From positions 1 through 64,000 of the forward strand of contig NZ_BAUX01000013.1 of NCBI RefSeq assembly GCF_002897035.1: a stretch of DNA of 64,000 nucleotides, written 5' to 3'. Of this stretch, positions 17,057 through 25,378 are shown piece after piece. The first letter of the stretch is position 1. Every line of letters begins with the position of its first letter. Both the position numbers and the translations under genes were made by a program. This stretch comes from Methylopila sp. Yamaguchi. GTDB taxonomy: Bacteria > Pseudomonadota > Alphaproteobacteria > Rhizobiales > Methylopilaceae. The notes below the pieces were generated by a model. The model had not been told where the DNA came from. It ran no database searches and saw only the letters and a list, made by a program, of their open reading frames with translations.

Positions 17057-17896
17057 TTATGCATCGAATCCAGTGGCCGCATTGCGATCGCGCCAAGCGT
17101 CGAGATCGCGGGCGACCGAGGCAAGCTTCGCCTCGATGTTGCGGTGCGCATCGGGGCCGAGTGGCAGGCGGAGCGGCGCCTCCGGATCGTCCACGGCCTC
17201 GATGATGACGCGGGCGGCCTTGGCGGGATCTCCGGCCTGCCTGCCGCTCATCGACGCGCTCATGTCGCGCATGCCGGCGGCGGTGTCATCGTAGATCGGC
17301 ATCCGGGCCTCGGCGATCGTCATCGAGCGGCCCAGGAACTCAGTGCGGAACTGTCCCAGCTCGACGATCAGTACCCGCACGCCGAATGGCTTTGCCTCCT
17401 GCGCCAGCGCCTCGGAGATCGCCTCGACTGCGAACTTCGTCGCGCTGTATAGGCCGAAGCCCGCGCGCGTCGCAATCCCAGAGCCCGACGACAGATTGAT
17501 GATCGTTCCGCGGCTGCGGCGGAGCGCCGGCAGTGCGGCGCGGGTCGCCTCGATCAGGCCGAAGACGTTGGTCTCGAACATGCGCCGGTATTCTTCCGGC
17601 GACACCTCCTCAATTGCGCCGATGACGCCGAAGCCGGCGTTGTTGACGAAGACGTCGAGCGCTCCGAACGCCTCTTCCGTTGCGGCGATCGCGCATTCGA
17701 CGCTCGACGGATCGGTGACGTCAAGCATGACGGCGTGAGCGGTTTTCGGGAACTGATCGACGAGGCCGGTCAACGTCTCCGGCCTGCGGGCGGTCAGCAT
17801 CACGCGGTCGCCGCGGGTCAGAGCGGCCTCGGCAAGCGCGGCGCCAAGGCCGGACGAGCAGCCAGTGATCAGCCAGGTTCTCGGTTCATGGGTCAT
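17057..17896 (-). CDS. SDR oxidoreductase
   Basis: A 279-residue classical SDR: WLITGCSSGLGAALAEAA (cofactor loop), NNAGFGVIGAIEEVSPEEYR, SSGSGIATRAGFGLYSATKF (Tyr/Lys), and a C-terminal PLRLPLGPDAHR typical of the group sometimes annotated as oxidoreductase/SDR-5. The frame continues 37 codons upstream, but ATG 17896 (MTHEPRTWLITG) gives the normal N-terminus. It lies 58 bp downstream of a close paralogue on the same strand. Both are probably transcribed from the module at 18865-18906. Substrate unknown. Confidence 0.88.
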   Translation of the reverse strand: MTHEPRTWLITGCSSGLGAALAEAALTRGDRVMLTARRPETLTGLVDQFPKTAHAVMLDVTDPSSVECAIAATEEAFGALDVFVNNAGFGVIGAIEEVSPEEYRRMFETNVFGLIEATRAALPALRRSRGTIINLSSGSGIATRAGFGLYSATKFAVEAISEALAQEAKPFGVRVLIVELGQFRTEFLGRSMTIAEARMPIYDDTAAGMRDMSASMSGRQAGDPAKAARVIIEAVDDPEAPLRLPLGPDAHRNIEAKLASVARDLDAWRDRNAATGFDA

Positions 17897-17954
17897 GATG
17901 GATCTCTTCGCGGCCTCGCGCTCCGAGGCCACGTTCAGGGTTTCAGAGAGGGCG

Positions 17955-18791
17955 TCACTTGCCCTTCGGGAAATCGGTCGAGATTGCGAGCTCGCGCCAA
18001 GCCGCAAGCTCCTCGGCCACGAAGGCGTTTTTGGCCTCGATCGCCGCGACTGTGTCGGAGCCGAACGGCATGCGGAGCGGCGGGTTCTCAGCGTCGGCGA
18101 GCGTCATCAGCGCCTTGGCGAGGCGGGTCGGGTCGCCCGGTTGCTTCAGGCTGACGGCGGCCGCGGTGGTCCGCATTGCACCCGAGGTCTCGGCGTAGTC
18201 GTCGATGATCGATGGGCTTGTGGAGAGCGACTGTCCCTCGAGGAAATCGGTGCGGAAATAGCCGGGTTCGACGACCGTAACCTTGATCCCGAGCGGCGCG
18301 ACCTCTTCGGCGAGCGCCTCAGAAATGCCCTCGACTGCGAACTTGGTCGAGCAGTAGACGCCCCAGCCGATCGAAGCGCGGTAGCCGCCGATCGACGAGA
18401 TGTTGATAACGTGGCCCGACCGCTCGCGGCGCATGTGCGGGAGCACCGCGCGGGTGACGGACAGCAGGCCGAAGACGTTGGTACGAAAAACCGCCTTGAC
18501 CTCCCTCGCATTGTTCTCCTCGATCGCGCCGAGCAGACCGAAGCCGGCATTGTTGACCAGCACGTCGATCTGCCCGAAGCGCTGGATCGCGACGGCGACT
18601 GCCCCGTAGGCGCTGGCCTCCTCGTTCACGTCGAGGCTGATCGCGAGCAGGTTGGGTCGTTCTCCGAGGGCCTTAGTAACCGCCTCGGGGTTGCGGGCCG
18701 TGGCCACGACGTTGTCGCCGCGATCGAGAGCTTCCTTGGCGATCAGAGCGCCAAAACCGCGCGGCGCGCCGGTGATGAACCAGGTCTTCAT
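17955..18791 (-). CDS. SDR oxidoreductase, paralogue of the downstream gene
   Basis: A 278-residue SDR: KTWFITGAPRGFGALIAKEA, with APRGFG replacing the usual ASxGIG in the cofactor loop, then NNAGFGLLGAIEENNAREV, SSIGGYRASIGWGVYCSTKF and PPLRMPFGSDTVAAIE. It shares its overall layout with the gene at 17057, so the pair probably arose by duplication. The ATG at 18791 is preferred to an in-frame TTG two codons earlier. A LysR gene lies upstream on the same strand. The conserved three-part module lies 75-115 bp upstream of this start. Confidence 0.88.
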   Translation of the reverse strand: MKTWFITGAPRGFGALIAKEALDRGDNVVATARNPEAVTKALGERPNLLAISLDVNEEASAYGAVAVAIQRFGQIDVLVNNAGFGLLGAIEENNAREVKAVFRTNVFGLLSVTRAVLPHMRRERSGHVINISSIGGYRASIGWGVYCSTKFAVEGISEALAEEVAPLGIKVTVVEPGYFRTDFLEGQSLSTSPSIIDDYAETSGAMRTTAAAVSLKQPGDPTRLAKALMTLADAENPPLRMPFGSDTVAAIEAKNAFVAEELAAWRELAISTDFPKGK

Positions 18792-18864
18792 GGACAAGTT
18801 CTCCAGGTGGGAGGCCCGGTCGGTCCGGGCCGCGGTCTGGAGTTAGCCCCGCGGCTATCATTCA

Positions 18865-18906
18865 GATAAGCGAGCTTGTTTTTCCGATACTGCTGAATGA
18901 GCTTCA
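18865..18906 (-). promoter_or_regulatory. Promoter/operator module, copy 3
   Basis: Minus strand: TGA (18906-18904), TCAGCAGTATC (18896-18886), 15 bases, CTTATC (18870-18865). The same elements with the same spacing occur at 19811 and 20229. TCAGCAGT begins 105 bp upstream of the SDR start at 18791. This supports shared control, plausibly by the LysR protein encoded next to it. Confidence 0.65.
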
Positions 18907-18922
18907 GCAAATGGGCGACGCG

Positions 18923-19807
18923 TCACACTCGCATGGCCTGGATAAGCGCGCGTAGGCCCGCCGACATGTATTTGCGTGTCGGATAGTAGAGATGGAGCCA
19001 GTCCTCGGGCTGGCACCAGCCGTCGAGGCAGGCGACCAGCGCGCCATCGCGGATCGCGCGGGCAGCTCGCTCTTCCCAAACATATGCGAGGCCAAGCCCG
19101 CCGATCGCGGCCTCCACCAGCACTTCGTGGTCGTCGGAAGACAGCGGTCCGGTGGGCTGGAACTCGATCTCTTTTCCGTTCTTCTCGAAGGCCCATGCGT
19201 AGCGGCGGCCGCTCGGATAGAGGTTCTGCAGACAGGAGTGGCGTTCGAGATCCGCGGGGGACCGCGGCGTTCCGCGCTCCTCAAAATAACTGGGCGAGCC
19301 GACCACCACGAGACGCAGCCGGGGCCTGATCTTCACCGCCGTCATGCCGTCGCTGAGGCTCTCGCCAAGCCTGACGCCAGCGTCGAAACCTTCGTCAACG
19401 ATGTCGACGAGGCGGTCGGTGGCTACGATCTCGAGCTCGAGGTTGGGGTTCGCAGCGAGCAGAGGTCCGATGACAGGGCCGATCACGAAGGGCGCGATCG
19501 AGTTCGGGATGTTGATCCGGACCTTGCCGAACGGGCTGTCGCGGAACTGGTTTACGCCGTCGACAGCCGCGCCGATGTCGTCGAAGGCGGGCGAAAGCCT
19601 GGAAAGCAGCATGGCGCCGGCATCTGTCAGCGAGACGCTGCGGGTGGTTCGGTTCAGCAGACGGATTCCCATCCGCGCCTCGAGATTGCTGACCGCGTGG
19701 CTCACGGCCGAGGCGGTGACGCCGCGTTCCTCGCCCGCGCGACGAAAACTTCGGTGGCGGGCCACAGCGTCGAAGGCGGCGAGCTCCGAAAGATCCGTCG
19801 TCCGCAT
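18923..19807 (-). CDS. LysR-family regulator
   Basis: A 294-residue LysR protein. The winged HTH reads LSELAAFDAVARHRSFRRAG, then GVTASAVSHAVSNLEARMGI and RLLNRTTRSVSLTDAG. The effector domain (about 90-290) has the usual RINIPNSIAPFVIGPV start and EGFDAGVRLGESL. It is flanked by targets: SDR pair downstream on its own strand, and small secreted-protein and VOC genes divergently. Copies of a three-part module lie on both sides, one of them starting 4 bp from its own start codon, which fits autoregulation plus control of the neighbours. Confidence 0.92.
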   Translation of the reverse strand: MRTTDLSELAAFDAVARHRSFRRAGEERGVTASAVSHAVSNLEARMGIRLLNRTTRSVSLTDAGAMLLSRLSPAFDDIGAAVDGVNQFRDSPFGKVRINIPNSIAPFVIGPVIGPLLAANPNLELEIVATDRLVDIVDEGFDAGVRLGESLSDGMTAVKIRPRLRLVVVGSPSYFEERGTPRSPADLERHSCLQNLYPSGRRYAWAFEKNGKEIEFQPTGPLSSDDHEVLVEAAIGGLGLAYVWEERAARAIRDGALVACLDGWCQPEDWLHLYYPTRKYMSAGLRALIQAMRV

Positions 19808-19810
19808 TGT

Positions 19811-19874
19811 TGATCCTTACTCAGCAGTGTCTCGATCATTCTCCTTCTAATCTTCGCGTCGGCTTTCCGCAAAT
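19811..19874 (+). promoter_or_regulatory. Promoter/operator module, copy 1
   Basis: TGAT (19811), TCAGCAGTGTC (19821-19831), 15 bases, CTAATC (19847-19852), then CGCAAAT (19868-19874). All four elements recur at identical offsets in copy 2 (20229-20292), although the sequence between them differs. The copy lies in the divergent gap between the LysR gene and a decayed small secreted-protein gene, with TCAGCAGT 103-106 bp before that gene's start. Confidence 0.7.
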
Positions 19875-19926
19875 AGTCGTCTCACAGGGGCCGCGACGTG
19901 GCCCGGTCACCAGACAGGAGACGATG

Positions 19927-20108
19927 ATGAAGACCTCTCTCTATGCGATCGGCGCGATACGGGTGCCGCCGCGCAGTCGGCCGCGGATCGTTCGCCGATG
20001 ACGGTGTCGCTGCAGCGGATTTTCGAGCGCGAGCCGAGTGACGCTTCGGCCGCAGCCAAGCGCGAGCGCTCAGCCCGTCAGTGGACGGGCAACGAGAACG
20101 AGGGCTGA
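19927..20108 (+). pseudogene. Small secreted-protein gene, probably frameshifted
   Basis: The ATG at 19927 begins MKTSLYAIGA, the start of a signal peptide, then the frame ends early. In another frame the sequence continues as GAAAQSAADRSPMTVSLQRI, then FEREPSD and ARQWTGNENEG, with a stop at 20106-20108. Joining the two would give a short exported protein with a shortened hydrophobic core, so a small deletion has probably broken it. A GGAGA lies before the start, module copy 1 lies upstream, and a hairpin follows. Family unknown. Confidence 0.5.
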
Positions 20109-20158
20109 TCCCTCCAGCTCACGGCTCGCGATCGAGCCGGCGATCCATCCAGACTTCC

Positions 20159-20195
20159 AAACGGCCGTCGACGTCATCAGCGTCGGCGGCCGTTT
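20159..20195 (+). terminator. Strong hairpin terminator
   Basis: The arms aaacggccgtcgacg and cgtcggcggccgttt pair over 15 positions (one mismatch) around TCATCAG, followed by a short T-containing stretch. It is placed after the small secreted-protein remnant and before the next promoter module. Confidence 0.65.
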
Positions 20196-20228
20196 TGCGT
20201 TTCGGCCGATGAGGCGTCTGACATTTAC

Positions 20229-20292
20229 TGATTTCTGCTCAGCAGTGTCCCAACAACTTCGGAGCTAATCGCGGCAATCGAGATGCGCAAAT
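20229..20292 (+). promoter_or_regulatory. Promoter/operator module, copy 2
   Basis: TGAT (20229), TCAGCAGTGTC (20239-20249), 15 bases, CTAATC (20265-20270), CGCAAAT (20286-20292). The offsets are identical to copy 1, exactly 418 bp away. TCAGCAGT begins 113 bp upstream of the VOC gene start. Confidence 0.7.
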
Positions 20293-20351
20293 CTCTGGTC
20301 ACCGGCTGAGCCGCACTGACGCTGGCTCGGCGAAACCACCGGAGACAAACA

Positions 20352-20813
20352 ATGCCCGACTTCATTCCTCCCGCGAAAAACGACGCCTCGATTTTCGCCG
20401 ACATGCGCGGCCACCACGTCGCGGTCCGCACCCCGAACCTCGCCGAGGCCAAGGCGTTCTATGTCGGCAAGCTGGACTTCCGCATCGTCGCCGAATGGGA
20501 CTACGCCGACGAGCAGCTCGCCTATCTCGCTCCCGCGACCGACGACCGCTTCTATATCGAGGTCTTGGGCGGCGGCGATCCCGAGCCGCGGGAGGTTCGG
20601 CCTTACACGGACCTCGGCGACAGCCTGAAGTATCGCGGCTACCATCATTTCTGCATGAACGTCGATAGCGTCGAGGAGACGGTCGAGAAGCTGCGCAGCC
20701 GCGGCGTGACGATCGTCACCGAACCCTTCGTGCTGCCGGCGATCAGCCGCAAGCTCGCCTTCTTCGCCGACCCGTTCGGCAACCTGATCGAGCTCGCCGA
20801 GGTGCTGCCGTGA
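20352..20813 (+). CDS. VOC-family (glyoxalase/dioxygenase fold) protein
   Basis: A 153-residue vicinal-oxygen-chelate protein. It shows MRGHHVAVRTPNLAEAKAFY (first strand and helix), FYIEVLG with E70, GYHHFCMNVDSVEETVEKL with H98/H99, and FFADPFGNLIELAE with E147: the four expected metal-ligand positions of a glyoxalase-like site. CCGGAGAC precedes the ATG. It overlaps the truncated SDR gene behind it by 4 bp (GTGA), so they formed an operon. The family includes lyases, dioxygenases and resistance proteins; the reaction here is not determined. Confidence 0.85.
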   Translation: MPDFIPPAKNDASIFADMRGHHVAVRTPNLAEAKAFYVGKLDFRIVAEWDYADEQLAYLAPATDDRFYIEVLGGGDPEPREVRPYTDLGDSLKYRGYHHFCMNVDSVEETVEKLRSRGVTIVTEPFVLPAISRKLAFFADPFGNLIELAEVLP

Positions 20814-21019
20814 GCGCGCTCTTCATCATCGGCGCGGGGCCCGGCATCGGCGAAGCTGCGGCCGAGCGCTTCGGGCGCGATGGCTGGAAAATTGTTGTCT
20901 CAAGCCGCAGCCCGAAAAACCTCGATCCGTTGGTCGCGCGCCTCACCGGCAAGGGCATTGAGGCTCACGGCCTCGTGCTCGACGCCACCAACGCCGAGAG
21001 CGTCCGCGTCGCGATGCGC
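20810..21019 (+). pseudogene. SDR gene, N-terminal fragment
   Basis: The start GTG overlaps the VOC stop. Residues 1-70 form the beginning of an SDR: ALFIIGAGPGIGEAAAERFG, then VVSSRSPKNLDPL and GLVLDATNAESV. After VAMR the frame leaves the family (no NNAG, no catalytic Tyr/Lys) and runs to a stop at 21178. The enzyme is therefore truncated and presumably inactive. Confidence 0.7.
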
Positions 21020-21099
21020 ATCATCGCCTTGGCGACAATCAGTGTGGGGGTGTTGCATGCTGGTCTGCTCGCTACTGTTTCAGAGCTGAGCGGGATCGC

Positions 21100-21270
21100 T
21101 CCAGACAATCGATGCGGCCAACCCGTCATTCGCGGTCCGCGCCTCACCATCTCGGACTTCTCAAGCGTCCCATCATAAGCGAAGACACCGAGCGGCAGGC
21201 GCGGTGGCGCGGGTGATCGTCGTCAGCGACGTCTTCGATCGCGTTGGCCGCCTTCATCGGATCGCCGGAC
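21100..21270 (-). pseudogene. SDR gene, C-terminal fragment on the opposite strand
   Basis: On the minus strand GDPMKAANAIEDVADDDHP is followed, after a one-base frameshift, by PPRLPLGVFAYDGTLEKSEM. This is the C-terminal substrate-loop end typical of the SDR group found at 17057. It faces the N-terminal SDR fragment from the other strand, so the two are relics of different genes brought together by deletion. Confidence 0.55.
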
Positions 21271-21859
21271 TCGCCTCCCGCGTCGCGGAAAAATGGCGAG
21301 GGCACCGGCGGTCTCAGCGTAGTCAGCGATCGCGGAACCGTTCTCCACGGCCTGGCAGGTGCGCTGGCCCGGTCGGAGGTGAATCTGCTCGGTTCCCTAA
21401 TATCCGCTTTGGCGCTTCGCGATTTCGCGTCTCTGTGCGCGGTATGACCCATTTCAGCCTTTGGCAGCGTCCGGTTGCCGGCGTTCTCGTCGGGCCCTGA
21501 TCCGCATTTGGCGCGCTTATGCATTGGCCTTCGGCGAGCCCCTGACCTAACAAGATAGTCTTCCGACCGTAAACGACTGGTCATGACTAGCATGCCTGCT
21601 CCACTGCCCCATTGCAGAGCAGCGCGCCGATAGTTCGATCATTACCGGGATGACGCGAAAGGACCCCTCAGACGGCGCCGATCTAACACGGCGGTCGGCC
21701 GCATTACGTCTCGCGTTCTTGCCGCCCGAGTTGTGCGGGAAGCGGCGTCCGTCGACCGGCCGCGCTCCCGTGGAAGGCGCCCAACTCACTATTTCCCAAA
21801 GTGACGGCCCAGCCTAGCATCGCCACGCCGGCGCTGGGCTCGTCGGCTTTGGGGGAAGC
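21271..21859. other. Intergenic region, nothing recognised
   Basis: About 590 bp lie before the second RTX gene. Open frames on both strands are short, without ribosome-binding sites or family motifs. The last 100 bp presumably hold the RTX promoter, but no clear -35/-10 pair was identified. Confidence 0.4.
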
Positions 21860-24193
21860 ATGGCTGTCACTTACGGAACGAACGCGCCAGACTATATCGA
21901 GGCGACAGGGCCGGGCACGATTTTCGGTTGGGATCGTTCAAACCTCCCAGGAGATGAAGGGCCGGCCGACGATCACGACAACATCATTGGTTCGGCCGGC
22001 AACGATTATATTAACGGCGGAGCGGGAAACGACATTATCGATGAGTGGTCGGTTACGGGCGGCGGAGATGATACGATCCTTGGGGGGGGCGGAAACGACG
22101 CTATCTATGCGGAATACTCCGGCATTTATTCAGTCGACGCCGGGAGTGGGGACGACAGCATCGTGGTTGGGGGGCGTGCCTCTGGCAACTTCCGGGGTGG
22201 CGAGGGGGCCGACCAATTAAGGATCTCACAATGGGGATTTGATATCTCGAAAATTGAACTCTCCTCAGTCGAGACTCTCGACACGCAATATAATGAAGTG
22301 ACATTATCTCCAGAGCAGATCAATGCCTTTCACTATATTACGATAGGAACGCAGAACGAAGACGACTGGCTCCAGATCAGACTTTCCCATAGCGGTCGCG
22401 TAGATTTTCGCGAGAAAACAGATAATTCGGTTCATATCCGTGGCTCCGCCAGCGACGATATCATTATCGGCACCGATAACGCCGACGAAATCGTCGGCGG
22501 GGAAGGAAACGACAGGCTCTATGGCGGAGATGGAGGCGACTGGCTCTTTGATTTCGGCGACGGCGCGGACTTCCTGGACGGCGGCGCCGGAGCGGACGGG
22601 ATGGAGGGCGGCCGCGGCGACGACACCTATGTCGTCGATGATCTCGAAGACGGGGTGAGCGAGGCCAAGGACGCCGGCTTTGATACGGTCCTCGCGAAGG
22701 TGAGTTATTCGCTCTATAAATGGGGCGAAAATGATTACAAATACATTGAGATGCTCAAGTTGCTCGGCAGTGATGCTATCGACGGCACCGGAAACAACAT
22801 CGCCAACATCATCAGGGGTAACTCGGCGTCCAACGTGCTCGACGGCATGGGTGGAGCCGACACCCTCATCGGGGGCGAAGGCGACGACAGTTACGTGGTC
22901 GACGACGCTGGCGACGTCACAAAGGAGTTGTCCGGCGGGGGCGCCGACACCGTTCGGTCATCGCTGACGTGGACGCTGTCGAGCCACGTGGAAAATCTTG
23001 TTCTGACAGGGTCTCAAGCGGTCGGGGGCTACGGCAATGCGCTGGCGAACCGGATCATAGGCAATGACGTCGGCAACACGTTAGATGGCAAGGTCGGAGC
23101 CGACACCATGGTCGGAGGGCTCGGCGACGACGTCTACTTGGTGGACGACGTGAACGACGTCGTCACTGAACTCAGAGCCGAAGGCCATGATCTCGTGCGC
23201 AGTTCGGTGACATACGGACTCGCCCCCGAGGTTGAAGATCTTATCTTGACCGGCGCCGCCGCCATTTCGGGAGCGGGCAACGACCTCGCCAACCGGCTTA
23301 CTGGCAACAGCGGCGCCAATCGCCTGGACGGCGGCCTGGGAGCCGACACCCTCGCGGGCGGGCTTTGGCGAGACACCTTGCTTGGCGGCGGAGGCGACGA
23401 CACTTACGTCATCGACGACGCCGGCGACGTGGTGACCGAGTTCGTTGGCGGGGGCGTCGACACCGTTCGAGCGTCCGTCACCCACACTCTGGCGGCGAAC
23501 GTCGAGAACCTCGTCCTCACCGGCGGCGAGGCCGTCAAGGGCTATGGCAACGCCCTCGCGAACCGTCTTTCAGGCAACGCGGCGGCGAACGTGCTGGACG
23601 GACGCGACGGCGCGGACACCATGCGCGGCGGGGCCGGCGACGACACCTATCGCGTCGACGACGCGGGCGACGTCGTCGCCGAAGGCGCGGGCGCCGGGTT
23701 CGACACGGTCCGGTCGAGCGTCAGCCACGCGCTATCGGCGAACGTCGAGAAGCTCGTCCTCACCGGCGCCGGCGACCTGTCTGGCGCGGGCAACGCGCTC
23801 GCCAACGAACTGTTCGGCGCCGCCGGCGCCAACCGGCTCTCCGGCAAGCTTGGCGCGGACCGGTTGACGGGCGGGAATGGTGAAGACGTGTTCGTGTTGG
23901 ACACCACGCTTGGCGCGGCCAACGTGGACGCCGTCACCGACTTCGCGTCCGGCGTCGACCGGATCGAGCTGTCGGCCTTCGTCTTCCGGGGCCTCGCGTC
24001 CGGTTCTCTCGCGACGGGCGCGTTTGCGCTTGGCCAGACGGCCACAGATCTTGACGACCGCATCCTCTACGATCGCGCGACGGGCGGCCTGTTCTTCGAC
24101 CGCGACGGCTCGGCCGACGCCTACAGCGCCGTCCAGTTTGCCACTCTGACGAGCCGGCCGGCGATCGAAGCCGCCGACTTCGAGGTGGCCTAA
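21860..24193 (+). CDS. RTX hemolysin-type calcium-binding repeat protein
   Basis: A 777-residue protein made almost wholly of RTX sequence. Residues 1-250 carry irregular GGxGxDxxx arrays (NDYINGGAGNDIID, GGEGNDRLYGGDGGDWL). From about 250 to 640 follow five longer units, each with DDTYVVDDAGDV, a TVRSSVTxxL strand, VENLVLTG, and GxGNALANRL-GN-ANxLDG. The C-terminal cap (about 645-777, from EDVFVLDTTLG to AADFEVA) matches the end of the RTX protein at the window start. No signal peptide is seen; the C-terminal cap is the likely type I secretion signal. GGGGGAA precedes the ATG. No enzymatic domain is visible, so a surface, adhesive or biofilm-matrix role is plausible. Confidence 0.88.
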   Translation: MAVTYGTNAPDYIEATGPGTIFGWDRSNLPGDEGPADDHDNIIGSAGNDYINGGAGNDIIDEWSVTGGGDDTILGGGGNDAIYAEYSGIYSVDAGSGDDSIVVGGRASGNFRGGEGADQLRISQWGFDISKIELSSVETLDTQYNEVTLSPEQINAFHYITIGTQNEDDWLQIRLSHSGRVDFREKTDNSVHIRGSASDDIIIGTDNADEIVGGEGNDRLYGGDGGDWLFDFGDGADFLDGGAGADGMEGGRGDDTYVVDDLEDGVSEAKDAGFDTVLAKVSYSLYKWGENDYKYIEMLKLLGSDAIDGTGNNIANIIRGNSASNVLDGMGGADTLIGGEGDDSYVVDDAGDVTKELSGGGADTVRSSLTWTLSSHVENLVLTGSQAVGGYGNALANRIIGNDVGNTLDGKVGADTMVGGLGDDVYLVDDVNDVVTELRAEGHDLVRSSVTYGLAPEVEDLILTGAAAISGAGNDLANRLTGNSGANRLDGGLGADTLAGGLWRDTLLGGGGDDTYVIDDAGDVVTEFVGGGVDTVRASVTHTLAANVENLVLTGGEAVKGYGNALANRLSGNAAANVLDGRDGADTMRGGAGDDTYRVDDAGDVVAEGAGAGFDTVRSSVSHALSANVEKLVLTGAGDLSGAGNALANELFGAAGANRLSGKLGADRLTGGNGEDVFVLDTTLGAANVDAVTDFASGVDRIELSAFVFRGLASGSLATGAFALGQTATDLDDRILYDRATGGLFFDRDGSADAYSAVQFATLTSRPAIEAADFEVA

Positions 24194-24203
24194 CGGCCCA
24201 TCA

Positions 24204-24236
24204 GAGCGGCGAGCTCCGCGATGGAGCTCTCCGCTC
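24204..24236 (+). terminator. Hairpin after the second RTX gene
   Basis: The arms gagcggcgagctcc (24204-24217) and ggagctctccgctc (24223-24236) pair with one mismatch around GCGAT, ten bases after the RTX stop. There is no T-run, so it is either a Rho-assisted or a stabilising 3' hairpin. Confidence 0.55.
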
Positions 24237-24749
24237 GCCGGCCGGGTAGGCCGCCTTCGCGGCGGGCTAGCGGCCACGATTGGCGGGAGCCCGCGCCGCG
24301 GCGGCGTACGCGCGCTGTTGCCGACAGCTCGAGCACGCTGATCAATCCGTCAGGGCCTCGTGGACAACTTGGCCGTGTCGACTTCGCGCTCCTAGACACG
24401 TTCGGTCACCTGCTCTCGCGGGTGCGGTGGACGGCTTTCGTTAACGTTAGACATGCTGGCAGAGCAAAGGTCTGTTCTGGGAAGAGAGTTGCATGTCCGC
24501 TGTTGGCGCCGAGCGGCGCTGCGGTGGGCCAGGCATGTGGAGGAGGATGACGCCGACGAACGAGCGGTCACTCGACAAAGACGGCGCTCTCGGCGTCGAG
24601 CTAACGACTGATTTCGCGGCGGGGCGAGGGGCTTTGCAATGCCAGCCACAATGGCGCACGTGGCTTAAGAGCCGCTATAGCTATCTGAAACATTTCGCCG
24701 CGGCGATAGTCGGCCGCCGCGGCAACTTCTTATTTAAAAGGACGAACGT
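24237..24749. other. Intergenic region, nothing recognised
   Basis: About 510 bp lie between the RTX gene and the PRC-barrel gene, which are convergent. Short open frames on both strands have no support. No repeat or RNA gene was recognised. Confidence 0.4.
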
Positions 24750-25046
24750 CTAGTCGTGATGCTCGGGAAGTTCATTGAGCTGGTCTTTGGTCCAAGTGGT
24801 GACAGCGTGAACATCGCCGTCTTCATCGCGCATGAAGTCGAGATCGGTTGCGGCGACCGCTACGGGCTTCGCGCCGATCCCCAGGAATCCACCCACATCG
24901 ATCACGACAGTAGCAGTCGCACCGGAGCCATGGACGTGAGCTACGGAACCAATTTTCTCGTCACCCGGACCATAGATGGTCGCGTCGTCAAGCGTCGCTT
25001 CGGTGAGTTCATCGCTCGTCAGCCGCACGTGCTTGCTGTGGTCCAT
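24750..25046 (-). CDS. PRC-barrel domain protein
   Basis: A 98-residue protein with the PRC-barrel pattern found in many Alphaproteobacteria: DELTEATLDDATIYGPGDEK, then IGSVAHVHGSG, VVIDVGGFLGIGAKPVAVAA (the signature strand) and DLDFMRDEDG. The frame is open 11 codons further upstream, but ATG 25046 (MDHSKHVRLTSD) gives the usual N-terminus. Free-standing PRC-barrel proteins of this type are small soluble proteins often linked to stress conditions; their molecular role is unknown. A small acidic protein gene lies about 100 bp upstream on the same strand. Confidence 0.8.
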   Translation of the reverse strand: MDHSKHVRLTSDELTEATLDDATIYGPGDEKIGSVAHVHGSGATATVVIDVGGFLGIGAKPVAVAATDLDFMRDEDGDVHAVTTWTKDQLNELPEHHD

Positions 25047-25144
25047 AGCTCTGCTCCTTGGATGCGTTGTCCCCCTCAACCGCTCTGGATCACTTCGCGT
25101 TCCTAACCCCTATGAACGGCCTGCGTTCGCAAGCGAAGGCGATG

Positions 25145-25378
25145 TCAGGTTGGCGATTGCGCCTCTTCCTCATCGTCAGGGCTCGCCTCATCCGGTTTCC
25201 CGCCATCGCCGCCTGTCTGCGCTTTGGCTTCGACCTCGGCATTGTCGCCAGGGGTGACGAGATCTTTAATGTCTTCGCCAATAGGAGGCTGGGGTGTCGC
25301 GGCGGTCTCGCTCGAAGGCAGGGTCTTCTCGTTGAACTTGGGTTCGACGTCCGAAGACAGATATGGCGTGTCGATCAT
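25145..25378 (-). CDS. Small acidic, disordered hypothetical protein
   Basis: A 77-residue protein with no recognised domain. It is rich in P, E, D, G and T (TPQPPIGEDIKDLVTPGDNA, then GGDGGKPDEASPDDEEEAQS), so it is probably unstructured. A good ribosome-binding site (TGAGGAG, 7 bases before ATG 25378) supports translation. It is on the same strand as the PRC-barrel gene and about 100 bp upstream of it. Confidence 0.5.
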   Translation of the reverse strand: MIDTPYLSSDVEPKFNEKTLPSSETAATPQPPIGEDIKDLVTPGDNAEVEAKAQTGGDGGKPDEASPDDEEEAQSPT

